Source: Aplectana chamaeleonis (lineage: Eukaryota > Nematoda > Chromadorea > Rhabditida > Cosmocercidae). Taken from it: a DNA stretch of 64,000 bases. The notes under the pieces are model-generated. The model searched no databases, was not told the DNA's origin, and saw only the letters and a list, made by a program, of their open reading frames with translations. Below, in pieces: positions 31,311 through 44,200 of this stretch (position 1 is its first letter; each line of letters starts with the position of its first letter). The position numbers and the translations under genes were made by a program. The stretch is from positions 1 to 64,000 of the forward strand of contig JAPDOI010000870.1 in NCBI GenBank assembly GCA_029168955.1, read 5' to 3'.

Positions 31311-32880
31311 GAAAGTGTGCGGGACCCATGTGGGGGAGCGCCGGATGTCAGAGAAAGTGTGCGGGACCCAAGTGAGAGTGCGCAGGACGCCGTAGAAAGT
31401 GTGCGGGACCCAAGTGGGAGAGCGCCGGACGTCGTAGAAAGTGTGCAGGATCCAAGTGGGAGAGCGCCGGACGCCGTAGAAAGTGTGCGGGACCCAAGTG
31501 GGAGTGCGCAGAACGCAGTAGAAAGTGTGCGGGACCCAACTGGGAGAGCGCCGGACGCCGTAGAAAGTGTGCGGGACCCAAGTGGGAGGGCGCCGGACGC
31601 CGTAGAAAGTGTGTGGGACCCAAGTGGGAGAGCGCCGGACGCCGTAGAAAGTGTGCGGGACCCAAGTGGGTAAGCGCCGGACGCGGTAGAAAGTGTGCGG
31701 GTCCCCAGTGAGAGTGCGCCGGGCGCCGTAGAAAGAATTCGGTACCCAAGCGGGAGAGCGCTGAACGCCGTAGAAAGTGTGCGGGACCCAAGTGGGAGTG
31801 CCCCGGGCGCCGTAGAAAGTGTGCCGGACCCGAGTGAGAATGCGCCGGACGCCGTAGAAAGTGTGCGGGACCCAAGTGGGAGTGCGCCGAACGCCATAGA
31901 AAGTTTACGGGACCCAAGTGAGAGTGCGCCGGCCGCCGTAGAAAGTGTGCGGGACCCAAGTGCGGAGAGCGCCGGTCGCCGTAGAAAGTGTGCGGGACCC
32001 AAGTGGGAGTGCGCCGGACGCCGTAGAAGGTCTGCGCGACCGAAGTGGGAGGGCGCAGAACCCCGTAGAAAGTGTGCGGTCCCCGAGGGAGAGTGCGCCG
32101 GACGCCGTAGAAAGTGTGCGGGATCCGAGTGGGAGAGCGCCGGACGCCATAGAAAGTGTGCGGGACCCAAGTGGGAGAGCGCCGGACACCGTAGAAAGTG
32201 CGCGGGCCCCAAGTGGGAGATCGCCGGACGCTGTAGAAAGTGTGCGGGACCCAAGTGGGAGAGCGCCGGATGCCGTAGGAAGTGCGCGGGCCCCAAGCGG
32301 GAGAGCGCCGGACGCCGCAGAAAGTATGTGGGACCCTAGTTGGAGTGCGCCGGACGCCAAAGAAAGTGTGCGGGACCCAAGTGGGAGAGCGCCGGACGCC
32401 ATAGAAAGTGTGCGGGACCCAAGTATGAGTGCTCCGAACGCCGTAGGAAGTGTGCGGGATCCAAGTGGGAGTGCGCAGGACGCCGTAGAAAGTGTGCGGG
32501 ACCCAAGTGGGAGTGCGCAGGACGCCGTAGAAAGTGTGCGGGACCCAAGTATGAGGTATGAGTGCGCCGGACGCCGTAGGAAGTGTGTGGGACCTAAGTT
32601 GGAGTGCTCCGAACGCCGTGGGAAGTGTGCGGGATCCAAAAGGGGGTGCGCAGGACGCCGGAGAAAGTGTGCGGGACTCAAGTGGGAGAGCGCCGAATGT
32701 CATAGAAAGTGTGCGGGACCCAAGTGGGAGTGCGCCGGACGCCGTATATAGTGTGCGGTACCCAAGTTGGAGTGCGCCGGACGCAGTAGAAAGTGTGCGG
32801 GACTCAAGTGGGAGTGCGCCGGACGCCATAGAAAGTGTGCGGGACTCAAGTGGGAGTGCGGCGGACGCCGTATAAGGTGT
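31311..32880. repeat. Diverged satellite, first copy of the GTATGTGGGACCCTAG marker
   Basis: Units at 31,690-32,130 are heavily substituted (GGGTCCCCAGTG, GAATTCGGTACC). The marker GCAGAAAGTATGTGGGACCC at about 32,317 starts a cassette that also occurs at about 38,204 and 50,516. Near 32,550 an insertion duplicates a short TATGAG segment. Confidence 0.82.
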
Positions 32881-35800
32881 GCGTGACCCGAGTGGGAGTG
32901 CGCTGAACGCCGTAGGAAGTGTGCGGCGCCCAAGCAGGAGTGCGCAGGACGCCGTAGAAAGTGTGCGGGACCCGAGTGGGAGAGCGCCGTACGCCATAGA
33001 CAGTGTGCGGGACCCAAGTGGGAGTGCGCAGGACGCCGTAGAAAGTGTGCGGGACCCGAGTGGGAGAGCGCCGTACGCCATAGACAGTCTGCGGGACCCA
33101 AGTGGGAGAGCGCCGTACGTCATAGACAGTGTGCGGGACCCAAGTGGGAGTGCGCAGGACGCCGTAGAAAGTGTGCGGGACCCAAGTGGGAGAGCGCCGG
33201 ATGTCAGAGAAAGTGTGCGGGACTCAAGTGGGAGTGCGCAGGACGCCATAGACAGTGTGCGGGACCCAAGTGGGAGTGCGCCGGACGCCGTATAAAGTGT
33301 GCGAGACCCAAGTGAGAGTGCGCCGGACGCCGTAGAAAGCGAGCGGAACCCAAGTGGGGGTGCGCCCGACGCCGTAGAAAGTGTGCGGGACCCGAGTGAG
33401 AGTGCGTCGGACGCCATAGAAAGTGTGCGGGACCGAAGTAGGGGTGCGCCCAACGCCGTAGAAAGTGTGCGGGACCCATGTGGGAGAGCGCCGGACGCCG
33501 TAGAAAGCGAGCGGGACCCAAGTGGGACTGCGCTGAACGCCGTAGGAAGTGTGCGGCGCCCAAGTGGGAGCGCGCCGCACGCCATAGAAAGTGTACGGGG
33601 CGCAAGTGGGAGTGCGCCGAACGCCGTAGAAAGGGAGGGGAACCCAAGTGGGGGTGCGCCCGACGCCGTAGAAAGTGTGCGGGACCCATGTGGGAGAGCG
33701 CCGGACGCGGTAGAAAGTGTGCGGGACCCGAGTGAGATTGCGCCTGGCGCCGTAGAAAGTGTGCGGGACCTAAGTGGGAGAGCGCCGGACGCCGTAGAAA
33801 GTGTGCGGTACCCGAGTGAGATTGCGCCTGGCGCCGTAGAAAGTGTGCGGGACCTAAGTGGGAGAGCGCCGGACGCCGTAGAAAGTGTGCGGGACCCAAG
33901 TGGGAGTGCGCCGGACGCCGTAGAAAGTGTGCGGGACCCAAGTGGGAGAGCGCCGGACGCCGTAGAAAGTGTGCGGGACCCAAGTGGGAGTGCGCCGGAC
34001 GCCGTATAAAGTGTGCGGGACCCAAGTGGGAGAGCGCCGGACCCCGTAGAAAGTGTGCGGAACCCAAGTGGGAGTGCGCCGGACGCCGTAGAAAGTGTGC
34101 GGGACCCAAGTGGGAGTGCGCCCGACGCCGTAGAAAGTGTGCGTGACCCAGGTGGGAGTGCGCCGGACGCCGTAGAAAGTGTGCGGGACCCGAGTGGGAG
34201 TGCGCCGGACCCCGTAGAAAGTGTGCGAGACAATAGTGAGAGTGCGCCGGAAGCCGTAGAAAGCGAGCGGGACCCAAGTGAGAGTGCGTCGGACGTCGTA
34301 GGAAGTGTGCGGGACCCAAGTGGAAGTGCGCCGGACGCCGTATAAAGTGTGCGAGACCCAAGTGAGAGTGCGCCGGACGCCGTAGAAAGTGTGCGAGACC
34401 CAGGTGGAAGTGCGCCCGACGCCGTAGAAAGTGTGCGTGACCCATGTGGGAGAGCGCAGGAGGCCGTGGAAAGTGTGTGGGACCCAAGTGGGAGTGCGCC
34501 GGACGCCGTAGAAAGTGTGCGGGACCCAAGTGGGAGTTCGCCGGACGCCGTAGAAAGTGTGCGGGACCCGAGTGGGAGAGCGCCGTACGCCATAGACAGT
34601 GTGCGGGACCCAAGTGGAAGTGCGCAGGACGCCGTAGAAAGTGTGCGGGACCCAAGTGGGAGAGCGCCGGACGCCGTATAAAGTGTGCGGGACCTGAGTG
34701 GGAGTGCGCCGAACGCCGTAGGAAGTGTGCGGCACCCAAGTAGGAGTGCGCAGGACGCCGTGGAAAGTGTGCGGGACCCAAGTGGAAGAGCGCAGGACGC
34801 CGTAGAAAGTGTGCGGGGCCCAAGTGGGAGTGCACAGGACGCCATAGACAGTGTGCGGGACCCAAGTGGGAGTGCGCAGGACGCCGTAGAAAGTGTGCGG
34901 GACCCAAGTGGGAGAGCGCCGGATGTCATAGAAAGTGTGCGGGACCCAAGTGGGAGTGCGCAGGACGCCGTAGAAAGTGTGCGGGACCCAAGTGGGAGAG
35001 CGCCGGATGTCATAGAAAGTGTGCGGGACCCAAGTGGGAGAGTGCCGGATGTCATAGAAAGTGTGCGGGACCCAAGTGAGAGTGCGCAGGACGCCGTAGA
35101 AAGTGTGCGAGACCCAAGTGGGAGAGCGCCGGATGTCATAGAAAGTGTGCGGGACCCAAGTTGGAGTGCACAGGACGCCATAAACAGTGTGCGGGACCCA
35201 AGTGGGAGTGCGCCGGACGCCGTATAAATTGTGCGGGACCCATGCGGGAGAGCGCCGGACTCCGTAGAAAGTGTGCGAGACCCAAGTGAGAGTGCGCCGG
35301 ACGCAGTAGAAAGCGAGCGGGACCCAAATGGGAGTGCGCTGAACGCCGTAGGAAGTGTGCGGCGCCCAAGTAGGAGTGCGCAGGACGCCGTGGAAAGTGT
35401 GCGGGACCCAAGTGGAAGAGCGCCGTACGCCATAGACAGTGTGCGGGACCCAAGTGGGAGTGCGCCGGACGCCGTATAAAGTGTGCGGGACCCGAGTGAG
35501 AGGGCGTCGGACATCGTAGAAAGTGTTCGCGACCCAAGTGGGAGAGCGCCGGACCCCGTAGAAAGTGTGCGAGACCCAAGTGAGAGTGCGCCGGACGCCG
35601 TATAAAGTGTGCGGGACCCATGCGGAAGAGCCCCGGACCCCGTAGAAAGTGTGCGAGACCGAAGTGAAAGTGCGCCGGACGCCGTAGAAAGTGTGCGGCG
35701 CCCAAGGAGGAGCGCGCAGGACGCCGTAGAAAGTGTGCGAGACCCAAGTGGGAGTGCGCCGGACGCCGTAGAAAGTGGGCGGGACCCGAGTGGGAGCGCG

Positions 35801-37560
35801 GCGTACGCCATAGACAGTGTGCGGGACCCGAGTGAGAGTGCGCCGGACGCCGTAGAAAGCGAGCGGAACCCAAGTGGGGGTGCGCCCGACGCCGTAGAAA
35901 GTGTGCGGGACCCATGTGGGAGAGCGCCGGACGCGGTAGAAAGTGTGCGGGACCCGAGTGAGATTGCGCCTGGCGCCGTAGAAAGTGTGCGGGACCTAAG
36001 TGGGAGAGCGCCGGACGCCGTAGAAAGTGTGCGGTACCCAAGTGGGAGTGCGCCGGACGCCGTAGAAAGCGAGCGGGACCCAAGTGGGAGTGCGCCCGAC
36101 GCCGTAGAAAGTGAGCGGGACCCAAGTGGGTGTGCGCCGAGCGCCGTAGAAAGTGTGCGGGACCCAAGTGGGAGTGCGCCGGACGCCGTAGAAAGTGTGC
36201 GGGAGCCGAGTGGGAGAGCGGCGTACCCCATAGAGAGTGTGCGGGACCCAAGTGGGAGCGCGCAGGACGCCGTAGGAAGTGTGCGGTATCCAAGTGGGAG
36301 AGCGCCGGACGCCATAGAAAGTGTGCGGGACCCAAGTGGGAGTGCGCAGGGCGCCGTAGAAAGTGTGCGGGACCCGAGTGAGAGTGCGCCGGACGCCGTA
36401 TAATGTGTGGGGGACCCAAGTGGGAGAGCGCCGGACGCCATAGAAAGTGTGTGGGACCCAAGTGGGAGTGCGCCGGACGCCGCAGAAAGTGTGAGGGACC
36501 CGAGTGGCAGAGCGCCCGACGCCGTAGGAAGTGTGCGGGATCCAAGTGGGAGTGCGCAGGACGCCGTAGAAAGTGTGCGGGACCCAAGTGGGAGTGCGCC
36601 GGACGCCGTAGAAAGTGTGCGGGAGCCAAGTGGGAGTGCGCCGGACGCCGTAGAAAGTGTGCGGGACCCAAGTGGGAGTGCGCCGGACGCCGTAGAAAGT
36701 GTGCGGGACCCAAGTGGGAGTGCGCCGAACGCCGTAGAGAGTGTGCGGGACCCAAGTGGAAGTGGGCAGGACGCCGTAGAAAGTGTGCGGGACCCAAGTG
36801 GGAGAGCGCCGGACGCCGTAGAAAGTGTGGGGAACCCAAGTGTGAGTGCGCCTAATGCCGTAGAAAGTGTGTGAGACCCAAGTGGGAGAGCGCCGGACGC
36901 CGTAGAAAGTGTGCGGGAACCAAGTGGGAGTGCGCCGAACGCCGTAGAAAGTGTGCGGGACCCAAGTGGGAGAGCGCCGGACGCCGTAGAAAGTGTGCGG
37001 GACTCAAGTGGGAGTGCGCAGGACGCCGTAGAAAGTGTGCGGGACCCAAGTGGGAGTCCGCCGGACGCCGTAGAAAGTGTGCGGGACCCGAGTGGGAGAG
37101 CGCCGTACGCCATAGACAGTGTGCGGGACCCAAGTGGGGGTGCGCCCGACGCCGCAGAAAGTGTGCGGGACCCATGTGGGAGAGCGTCGGACGCGGTAGA
37201 AAGTGTGCGGGACCCGAGAGAGATTGCGACTGGCGCCGTAGAAAGTGTGCGGGACCTAAGTGGGAGAGCGCCGGACGCCGTAGAAAGTGTGCGCGACCCA
37301 AGTGGGAGAGCGCCGGTCCCCGTAGAAAGTGTGCGAGACCCAAGTGAGAGTGCGCCGGACGCCGTAGAAAGCGAGCGGAACCCAAGTGGGAGTGCGCTGA
37401 ACGCCGTAGGAAGTGTGCGGCGCCCAAGTAGGGGTGCGCCCGACGCCGTAGAAAGTGTGCGGGACCCGAGTGGGAGAGCGCCGTACGCCATAGACAGTGT
37501 GCGGGACCCAAGTGGGAGAGCGCCGGATGTCATAGAAAGAGTGCGGGACTCAAGTGGGAG
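32881..37560. repeat. Complex satellite domain
   Basis: Paired CTGAACG/GGCGCCC markers sit at 32,900 and 33,530, again exactly 630 bp apart, and at 35,336. GAGTGAGATTGCGCCTGG units recur near 33,730, 33,806 and 35,950. Plain runs are interspersed, notably 36,540-36,730. Confidence 0.82.
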
Positions 37561-40500
37561 AGCGCCGGATGTCAGAGAAAGTGTGCGGGACCCGAGTGAG
37601 AGGGCGTCGGACGTCGTAGAAAGTGTGCGCGACCCAAGTGGGAGTGCGCAGGACGCCGTAGAAAGTGTGCGGGACCCACGTGGGAGAGCGCCGGATGCCG
37701 TAGAAAGTGTGCGGGACCCAAGTGGGAGTGCGCCAGACGCCGTAGAAAGTGTGCGGGACCCAAGTGGGAGTGCGCCGGACGCCGTAGAAAGTGTGCGGGA
37801 CCCACGTGGGAGTGCGCCGGACGCCGTAGAAAGTGTGCGGGACCCAAGTGGGAGTGCGCCGGACGCCGTAGAAAGTGTGCGGGACCCAAGTGGGAGTGCG
37901 CCGGACGCCGTAGAAAGTGTGCGGGACCCAAGTGGGAGTGCGCAGGACGCCGTAGAAAGTGTGCGGGACCCAAGTGGGAGAGCGCCGGACGCCGTAGAAA
38001 GTGTGCGGGACCCAAGTGGGAGTGCGCCGGACGCCATAGAAAGTGTGCGGGACCCGAGTGCGATTGCGCCGGACGCCGTAGAAAGTGTGCGGGACCCAAG
38101 TGGGAGAGCGCCGGATGCCGTAGAAAGTGTGCGGGACCCAAGTGGGAGAGCGCCGGATGCCGTAGAAAGTGCGCGGGCCCCAAGTGGGAGAGCGCCGGAC
38201 GCCGCAGAAAGTATGTGGGACCCTAGTTGGAGTGCGCCGGACGCCATAGAAAGTGTGCGGGACCCAAGTGGGAGAGCGCCGGACGCCATAGAAAGTGTGC
38301 GGGACCAAAGTGCAAGTGCGCCGGACGCCGGAAAAAGTGTGCGGCATCTAAATGAGAGTGCGCAGGACGCTGTAGAAAGTGTATGGGACCAAAGTGGTAG
38401 TTCGCCGGACGCCATAGAAAGTGCGGGACCCGAGTGAGAGTGCGCCGGACGCCGTAGGAAGTGTGCGGGAGCCAAGTGGGAGAGCGCCGGACGCCGTAGA
38501 AAGTGTGCGGTATCCAAGTGGGAGAGCGCCGGACGCCATAGAAAGTGTGCGGGACCCAAGTGGGAGTGCGCAGGGCGCCGTAGAAAGTGTGTGGGACCCA
38601 TATGGGAGTGCGCCGGACGCGATAGAAAGTGTGCGGGGCAGAAGTGGGAGTGCGCCGGACGCCGTAGATAGTGTGCGGTACCCAAGTGGGAGTGCGCCGG
38701 ACGCCGTAGAAAGTGTGCGGGACCCAAGTGGGAGTGCGCCGAACGCCGTAGAAAGTGTGTGGGACCCAAGTGGGAGTGCGCCGGACGCCGTAGAAAGTGT
38801 GCGGGACCCAAGTGGGAGAGCGCCGGACGCCGTAGAAAGTGTGCGGGACCCAAGTGGGAGTGCGCCGGATGCCGTAGATAGTGTGCGGGACCCAAGTGGG
38901 AGTGCGCCGGACGCCGTAGAAAGTGTGCGGGACCCAAGTGGTAGAGCGCCGGACGCCGTAGAAAGTGTGCGGGACCCGAGTGGGAGAGCGCCGGACGTCG
39001 TAGAAAGTGTGCAGGATCCAAGTGGGAGAGCGCCGGACGCCGTAGAAAGTGTGCGGGACCCAGGTGGGAGTGCGCCGGACGCCGTAGAAAGTGTGCGGGA
39101 CCCAAGTGGGAGTGCGCCAGACGCCGTAGAAAGTGTGCGGGACCCAAGTTGGAGTGCGCCGGACGCCGTAGAAAGTGTGCGGGACCCAAGTGGGAGTGCG
39201 CCAGACGCCGTAGAAAGTGAGCGGGACCCAAGAGGGAGAAAGCCGGACGCCGTAGAAAGTGTGCGGGACCCAAGTGGGAGTCCGTCAGACGCCGTAGAAA
39301 GTGTGCGGGACCCAAGAATGAGTGCGCCAGACGCCGTAGAAAGTGTGCGGGACCCAAGTGAGAGTCCATCAGACGCCGTAGAAAGTGTGCGGGAACCAAA
39401 TGGGAATGCGCCGGACGGCGTAGAAAGTGTGCGGGACCCAAGTGGGAGTGCGCCGGACGCCGTAGAAAGTGTGCGGGACCCAAGTGGGAGTGCGCCGGAC
39501 GCCGTAGAAAGTGTGCGGGACCCAAGTGGGAGAGCGCCGGACGCCGTAGAAAGTGTGCGGGACCCAAGTGGAGAGCGCCGGACGCCATAGACAGTGTGCG
39601 GGACCCAAGTGGGAGTGCGCCGGACGCGGTATAAAGTGTGCGAGCCCCAAGTGAGAGTGCGCCGGACGCCGTAGAAAGTGTGCGGGACCCAAGTGGGAGT
39701 GCGCCGGACGCCGTAGAAAGTGTGCGGGACCCAACTGGGAGTGCGCCCGACGCCGTAGAAAGTGTGCGAGACCCAAGTGGGAGAGCGCCGGACGCCGTAG
39801 AAAGTGTGCGGAACCCGAGTGGGAGAGCGCCGGATGTCACAGAAAGTGTGCGGGACCCAAGTGGGAGAGCGTCGGATGTCATAGAAAGTGTGCGGGACCC
39901 GAGTGAGAGTTCGTCGGACGTCGTAGAAAGTGTGCGGAACCCAAGTGGGAGAGCACCGGACGCCATAGACAGTGTGCGAGACCCAAGTGGGAGTGCGCCG
40001 GACGCCGTAGAAAGTGTGCGGAACCCGAGTGGGAGAGCGCCGGATGTCACAGAAAGTGTGCGGGACCCAAGTGGGAGAGCGTCGGATGTCATAGAAAGTG
40101 TGCGGGACCCGAGTGAGAGTGTGCCTTACGCCGTAGAAGGTGTGCGAGACCCCAGTGGGAGTGCGCCGGACGCCGTAGAAAGTGTGCGGGACCCAAGTGG
40201 GAGAGCGCCGGACGCCATAGACAGTGTGCGGGACCCAAGTGGGAGTGCGCCAGACGCCGTAGAAAGTGTGCGGGACCCAAGTGGGAGAGCGTTGGACGCC
40301 ATAGACAGTGTGCGGGACCCAAGTGGGAGTGCGCCGGACGCCGTAGAAAGTGTGCGGAACCCAAGTGGGAGTGCGCCGGACGCCGTAGAAAGTGTGCGGG
40401 ACCCAAGTGAGAGTGCGCCTGACGCCGTAGAAAGTGTGCGTGACCCAAGTGGGAGTGCGCCGGACGCCGTAGAAAGTGTGCGGGACCCAAGTGGGAGTGC

Positions 40501-41220
40501 GCAGGACGCCGCAGAAAGTGTGCGGGACCCAAGTGGGAGTGCGCCGGACGCCGTAGAAAGTGCGCGGGACCTAAGTGGGAGAGCGCCGGACGCCGTAGAA
40601 AGTGTGCGGTACCCAACTGGGAGTGCGCCAACCGCCGTAGAAAGTGTGCGGGACCCACGTGGGAGAGCGCCGGACGCCATAGACAATGTGCGGGACCCAA
40701 GTGGGAGTGCGCCGGACGCCGTAGACAGTGTGCGGGACCCAAGGTGGAGTGCGCCGGACGCCGTAGAAAGTGTGCGGGACCCAAGTGGGAGAGCGCCGGA
40801 CGCCGTAGAAAGTGTGCGGGACCCAAGTGGGAGTGCGCCGGACGCCGTAGAAAGTGTGCGGGACCCAAGTGGGAGTGCGCCGGACGCCGTAGAAAGTGTG
40901 CGGGACCCAAGTGGGAGTGCGCCGGACGCCGTAGAAAGTGTGCGGGACCCAAGTGGGAGTGCGCCGGACGCCGTAGAAAGTGTGCGGGACCCAAGTGGGA
41001 GAGCGCCGGACGCCGTAGAAAGTGTGCGGGACCCAAGTGAGAGCGCCGGACGCCGTAGAAAGTGTGCGGGACCCAAGTGGGAGTGCGCCGGACGCCGTAG
41101 AAAGTGTGCGGGACCCAAGTGGGAGTGCGCCGGACGCCGTAGAAAGTGTGCGGGACCCAAGTGGGAGTGCGCCGGACGCCGTAGAAAGTGTGCGGGACCC
41201 ATGCGGAGAGCGCCGGACGC
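37561..41220. repeat. Mostly plain satellite domain
   Basis: Long near-canonical runs lie at 37,700-38,040, 38,640-39,190, 39,420-39,560 and 40,740-41,190. The GTATGTGGGACCCTAG marker is at about 38,210 and the CCAACCGCC cassette at 40,610. Base losses in the GGGAG stretch occur near 39,552, 41,038 and 41,197. Confidence 0.83.
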
Positions 41221-44200
41221 CGTAGAAATTGTGCGAGACCCAAGTGAGAGTGCGCCGGACGCCGAGGAAAGTGTGCGGGACCCAAGTGGGAGTGCGCCGG
41301 ACGCCGTATAAAGTGTGCGGGACCCGAGTGAGAGTGCATCGGACGCCATAGAAAGTGTGCGGGACCCGAGTGGGAGAGCGCCGTACGCCATAGACAGTGT
41401 GCGGGACCCAAGTGGGAGTGCGCCGGACGCCGTATAAAGTGTGCGGGACCCGAGTGAGAGGGCGTCGGACGTCGTAGAAAGTGTGCGCGACCCAAGTGGG
41501 AGAGCGCCGGTCCCCGTAGAAAGTGTGCGAGACCCAAGTGGGGGTGCGCCCGACGCCGTAGAAAGTGTGCGGGACCCAAGTGGGAGAGCGCCGGATGTCA
41601 GAGAAAGTGTGCGAGACCCAAGCGGGAGTGCGCCGTACGCCATAGAAAGTGTGCGGGACCCAAGCGGGAGTGCGCCGGACGCCGTATAAAGTGTGCGGGA
41701 CCCAAGTGGGAGTGCGCCGGACGCCGTAGAAAGTGTGCGGGACCCAAGTGAGAGTGCGCCGGACGCCGTAGAAAGTGTGCGGGGCCCAAGTGGGAGTGCG
41801 CCGGACGCCGTAGAAAGTGTGCGGGACCCAAGTGGGAGTGCGCCGGACGCCGTATAAAGTGTGCAAGACCCAAGTGGGAGAGCGCCGGACGCCGTAGAAA
41901 GGGTGCGGGACCCAAGTGGGAGTGCGCCGACCGCCGAAGAAAGTGTGCGGGACCCAAGTGGGAGTGCGCCGAACGTCATAGGAAGTGTGCGGGATTCAAG
42001 TGGGAATGCGCCAGACGCCGTAGAAAGTGTGCGGGACCCAAGTGGGAGAGCGCCGGACGCCGTAGAAAGTGTGCGGGACCCGAGGGAGAGTGCGCCGGAC
42101 GCCGTAGAAAGTGTGCGGGACCCAAGTGGGAGAGCGCCGAACGCCGTAGAAAGTGTGCGGGACCCAAGCGGGAGTGCGCCTGACGCCGTAGAAAGTGTGC
42201 GAGACACAAGTGGGAGAGCGCCGAACGCCGTAGAAAGTGTGCGGGACCCAAGTGGGAGTGCGCCGGACGCCGTAGGAAGTGTACGGGACCCAAGGGGGAG
42301 TGCGCCTGCCGCCGAGGAAAGTGTGCGAGACCCAAGTGGGAGAGCGCCGAACGGCGTAGAAAGTGTGCGGGACCCAAGTGGGAGTGCGCCGGACGCCGTA
42401 GAAAGTGTGCGGGACCCAAGTGGTAGTGCGCCAGACGCCGTAGAAAGTGTGCGGGACTCAAGTGGGAGTGCGCCGGACGCCGTAGAAAGCGTGCGGGACC
42501 CAAGTGGGAGTGCGCCGGACGCCATGGAAAGTATGCGGGACCCAAGTGGGAGAGCGCCGAACGCCGTAGAAAGAATGCGGGACCCAAGTGGGAGTGCGCA
42601 GGACGCCGTGGAAAGTGTGCGGGACCCAAGTGGGAGAGCGCCGAACGCCGTAGAAAGAATGCGGGACCCAAGTGGGAGAGCGCCGGACGCCGTATAAAGT
42701 GTGCGGGACCCAAGTGGGAGTGCGCCGAACGATGTAGAAAGTTTACGGGACCCAAGCGGGAGTGCGAAGTACGCCGTATAAAGTGTGCGGGACCCAAGTG
42801 AGAGTGCTTCGGACGCCGTAGAAAGTTTACGGGACCTAAGTGGGAGTGCGCTGGACGCCGTAGAAAGTGTGCGGGACCCAAGTGGGAGTGCGCAGGACGC
42901 CGTAGGAAGTGTGCGGTATTCAAGTGTGAGAGCGCCGGACGCCATAGAAAGTGTGCGGGACCCAAGTGGGAGTGCGCAGGGCGCCGTAGAAAGTGTACGG
43001 GATCCAAGTGGGAGAGCGCCGGACGCCGTAGAAAGTGTGCGGGACCCAAGTGGTAGTGCGCCAGACGCCGTAGAAAGTTTACGGGACCCAAGTGGGAGTG
43101 CGCAGAGCGCCGTAGAAAGTGTGCGGGACCCAAATGAGAGAGCGTCGGACGCCGTAGAAAGTGTGCGGGACCCAAATGAGAGAGCGTCGGACGCCGTAGA
43201 AAGCGTGCGGGACCCAAGTGGGAGTACGCCGGACGCCGTAGAAAGTGTGCGGGACCCAAGTGGGAGTGCGCAGGACGCCGTAGAAAGTGTGCGGGACTCA
43301 AGTGGGAGTGCGCCGGACGCCGTAGAAAGTGTGCGGGACCCAAGTGGGAGTGCGCCGGACGCCATAGAAAGTGTGCGGGACTCAAGTGGGAGTGCGCCGG
43401 ACGCCGTAGAAAGTGTGCGGGACCCAAGTGGGAGTGCGCCGGACGCCATAGAAAGTGTGTGGGACCCATGCGGGAGAGCGCCGGACTCCGTAGAAAGTGT
43501 GTGGGACCCCAGTGAGAGTGCGCCAGACGCCGTAGAAAGTGTGAGGGACCCAAGTGGGGGTGCGCAGGACGCCGTAGAAAGTGTGCGGGACCCATGTACG
43601 AGAGCGCTGGACGCCGTAGAAAGTGTGCGGGACCCAAGTGGGAGTGCGCAGGACTCCATAGAAAGTGGGCGGGACCCAAGTGGGGGTGCGCCGGACGCCG
43701 TAAAAAGTGTGCAGGACCCAAGTGGGAGAGCGCCGGACGCCATAGAAAGTGTGCGGGACCCAAGTGGGAGAGCGGCGGAGGCCGGAGAAAGTGTGCGGGA
43801 CCCAAGTGGGAGTGCGCCGGACGCCGTAGAAAGTGTGCGGGACCCAAGTGGGAGAGCGCCGGATGTCATAGAAAGTGTGCGGGACTCAAGTGGGAGAGCG
43901 CCAGATGTCAGAGAAAGTGTGCGGGACCCATGCGGGAGAGCGCCGGACTCCGTAGAAAGTGTGCGAGACCCAAGTGAGAGTGCGCCGGACGCAGTAGAAA
44001 GTGTGCGGGACCCAAGTGGGAGAGCGCCGGATGTCATAGAAAGTGTGCGGGACCCAAGTGGGAGTGCGCCGGACGCCGTAAAAAGTGTGCGGGACCCAAG
44101 TGGGAGTGCGCCGGACTCCGTAGAAAGTGTGCGGGAGCTAAGTCGGAGTGCGCAGGACGCCGTAGAATGTGCGCGGGACCCAAGTGAGAGTGCACTGGAC

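Noticed and set aside
31348..40092. Minus-strand open frame of 2,914 codons as a giant repeat protein gene
   Set aside because: Comparable long frames exist on both strands over the same bases. The frame drifts between different 14-residue repeats at indels, and the array has a 42-bp period, so openness is expected without selection.
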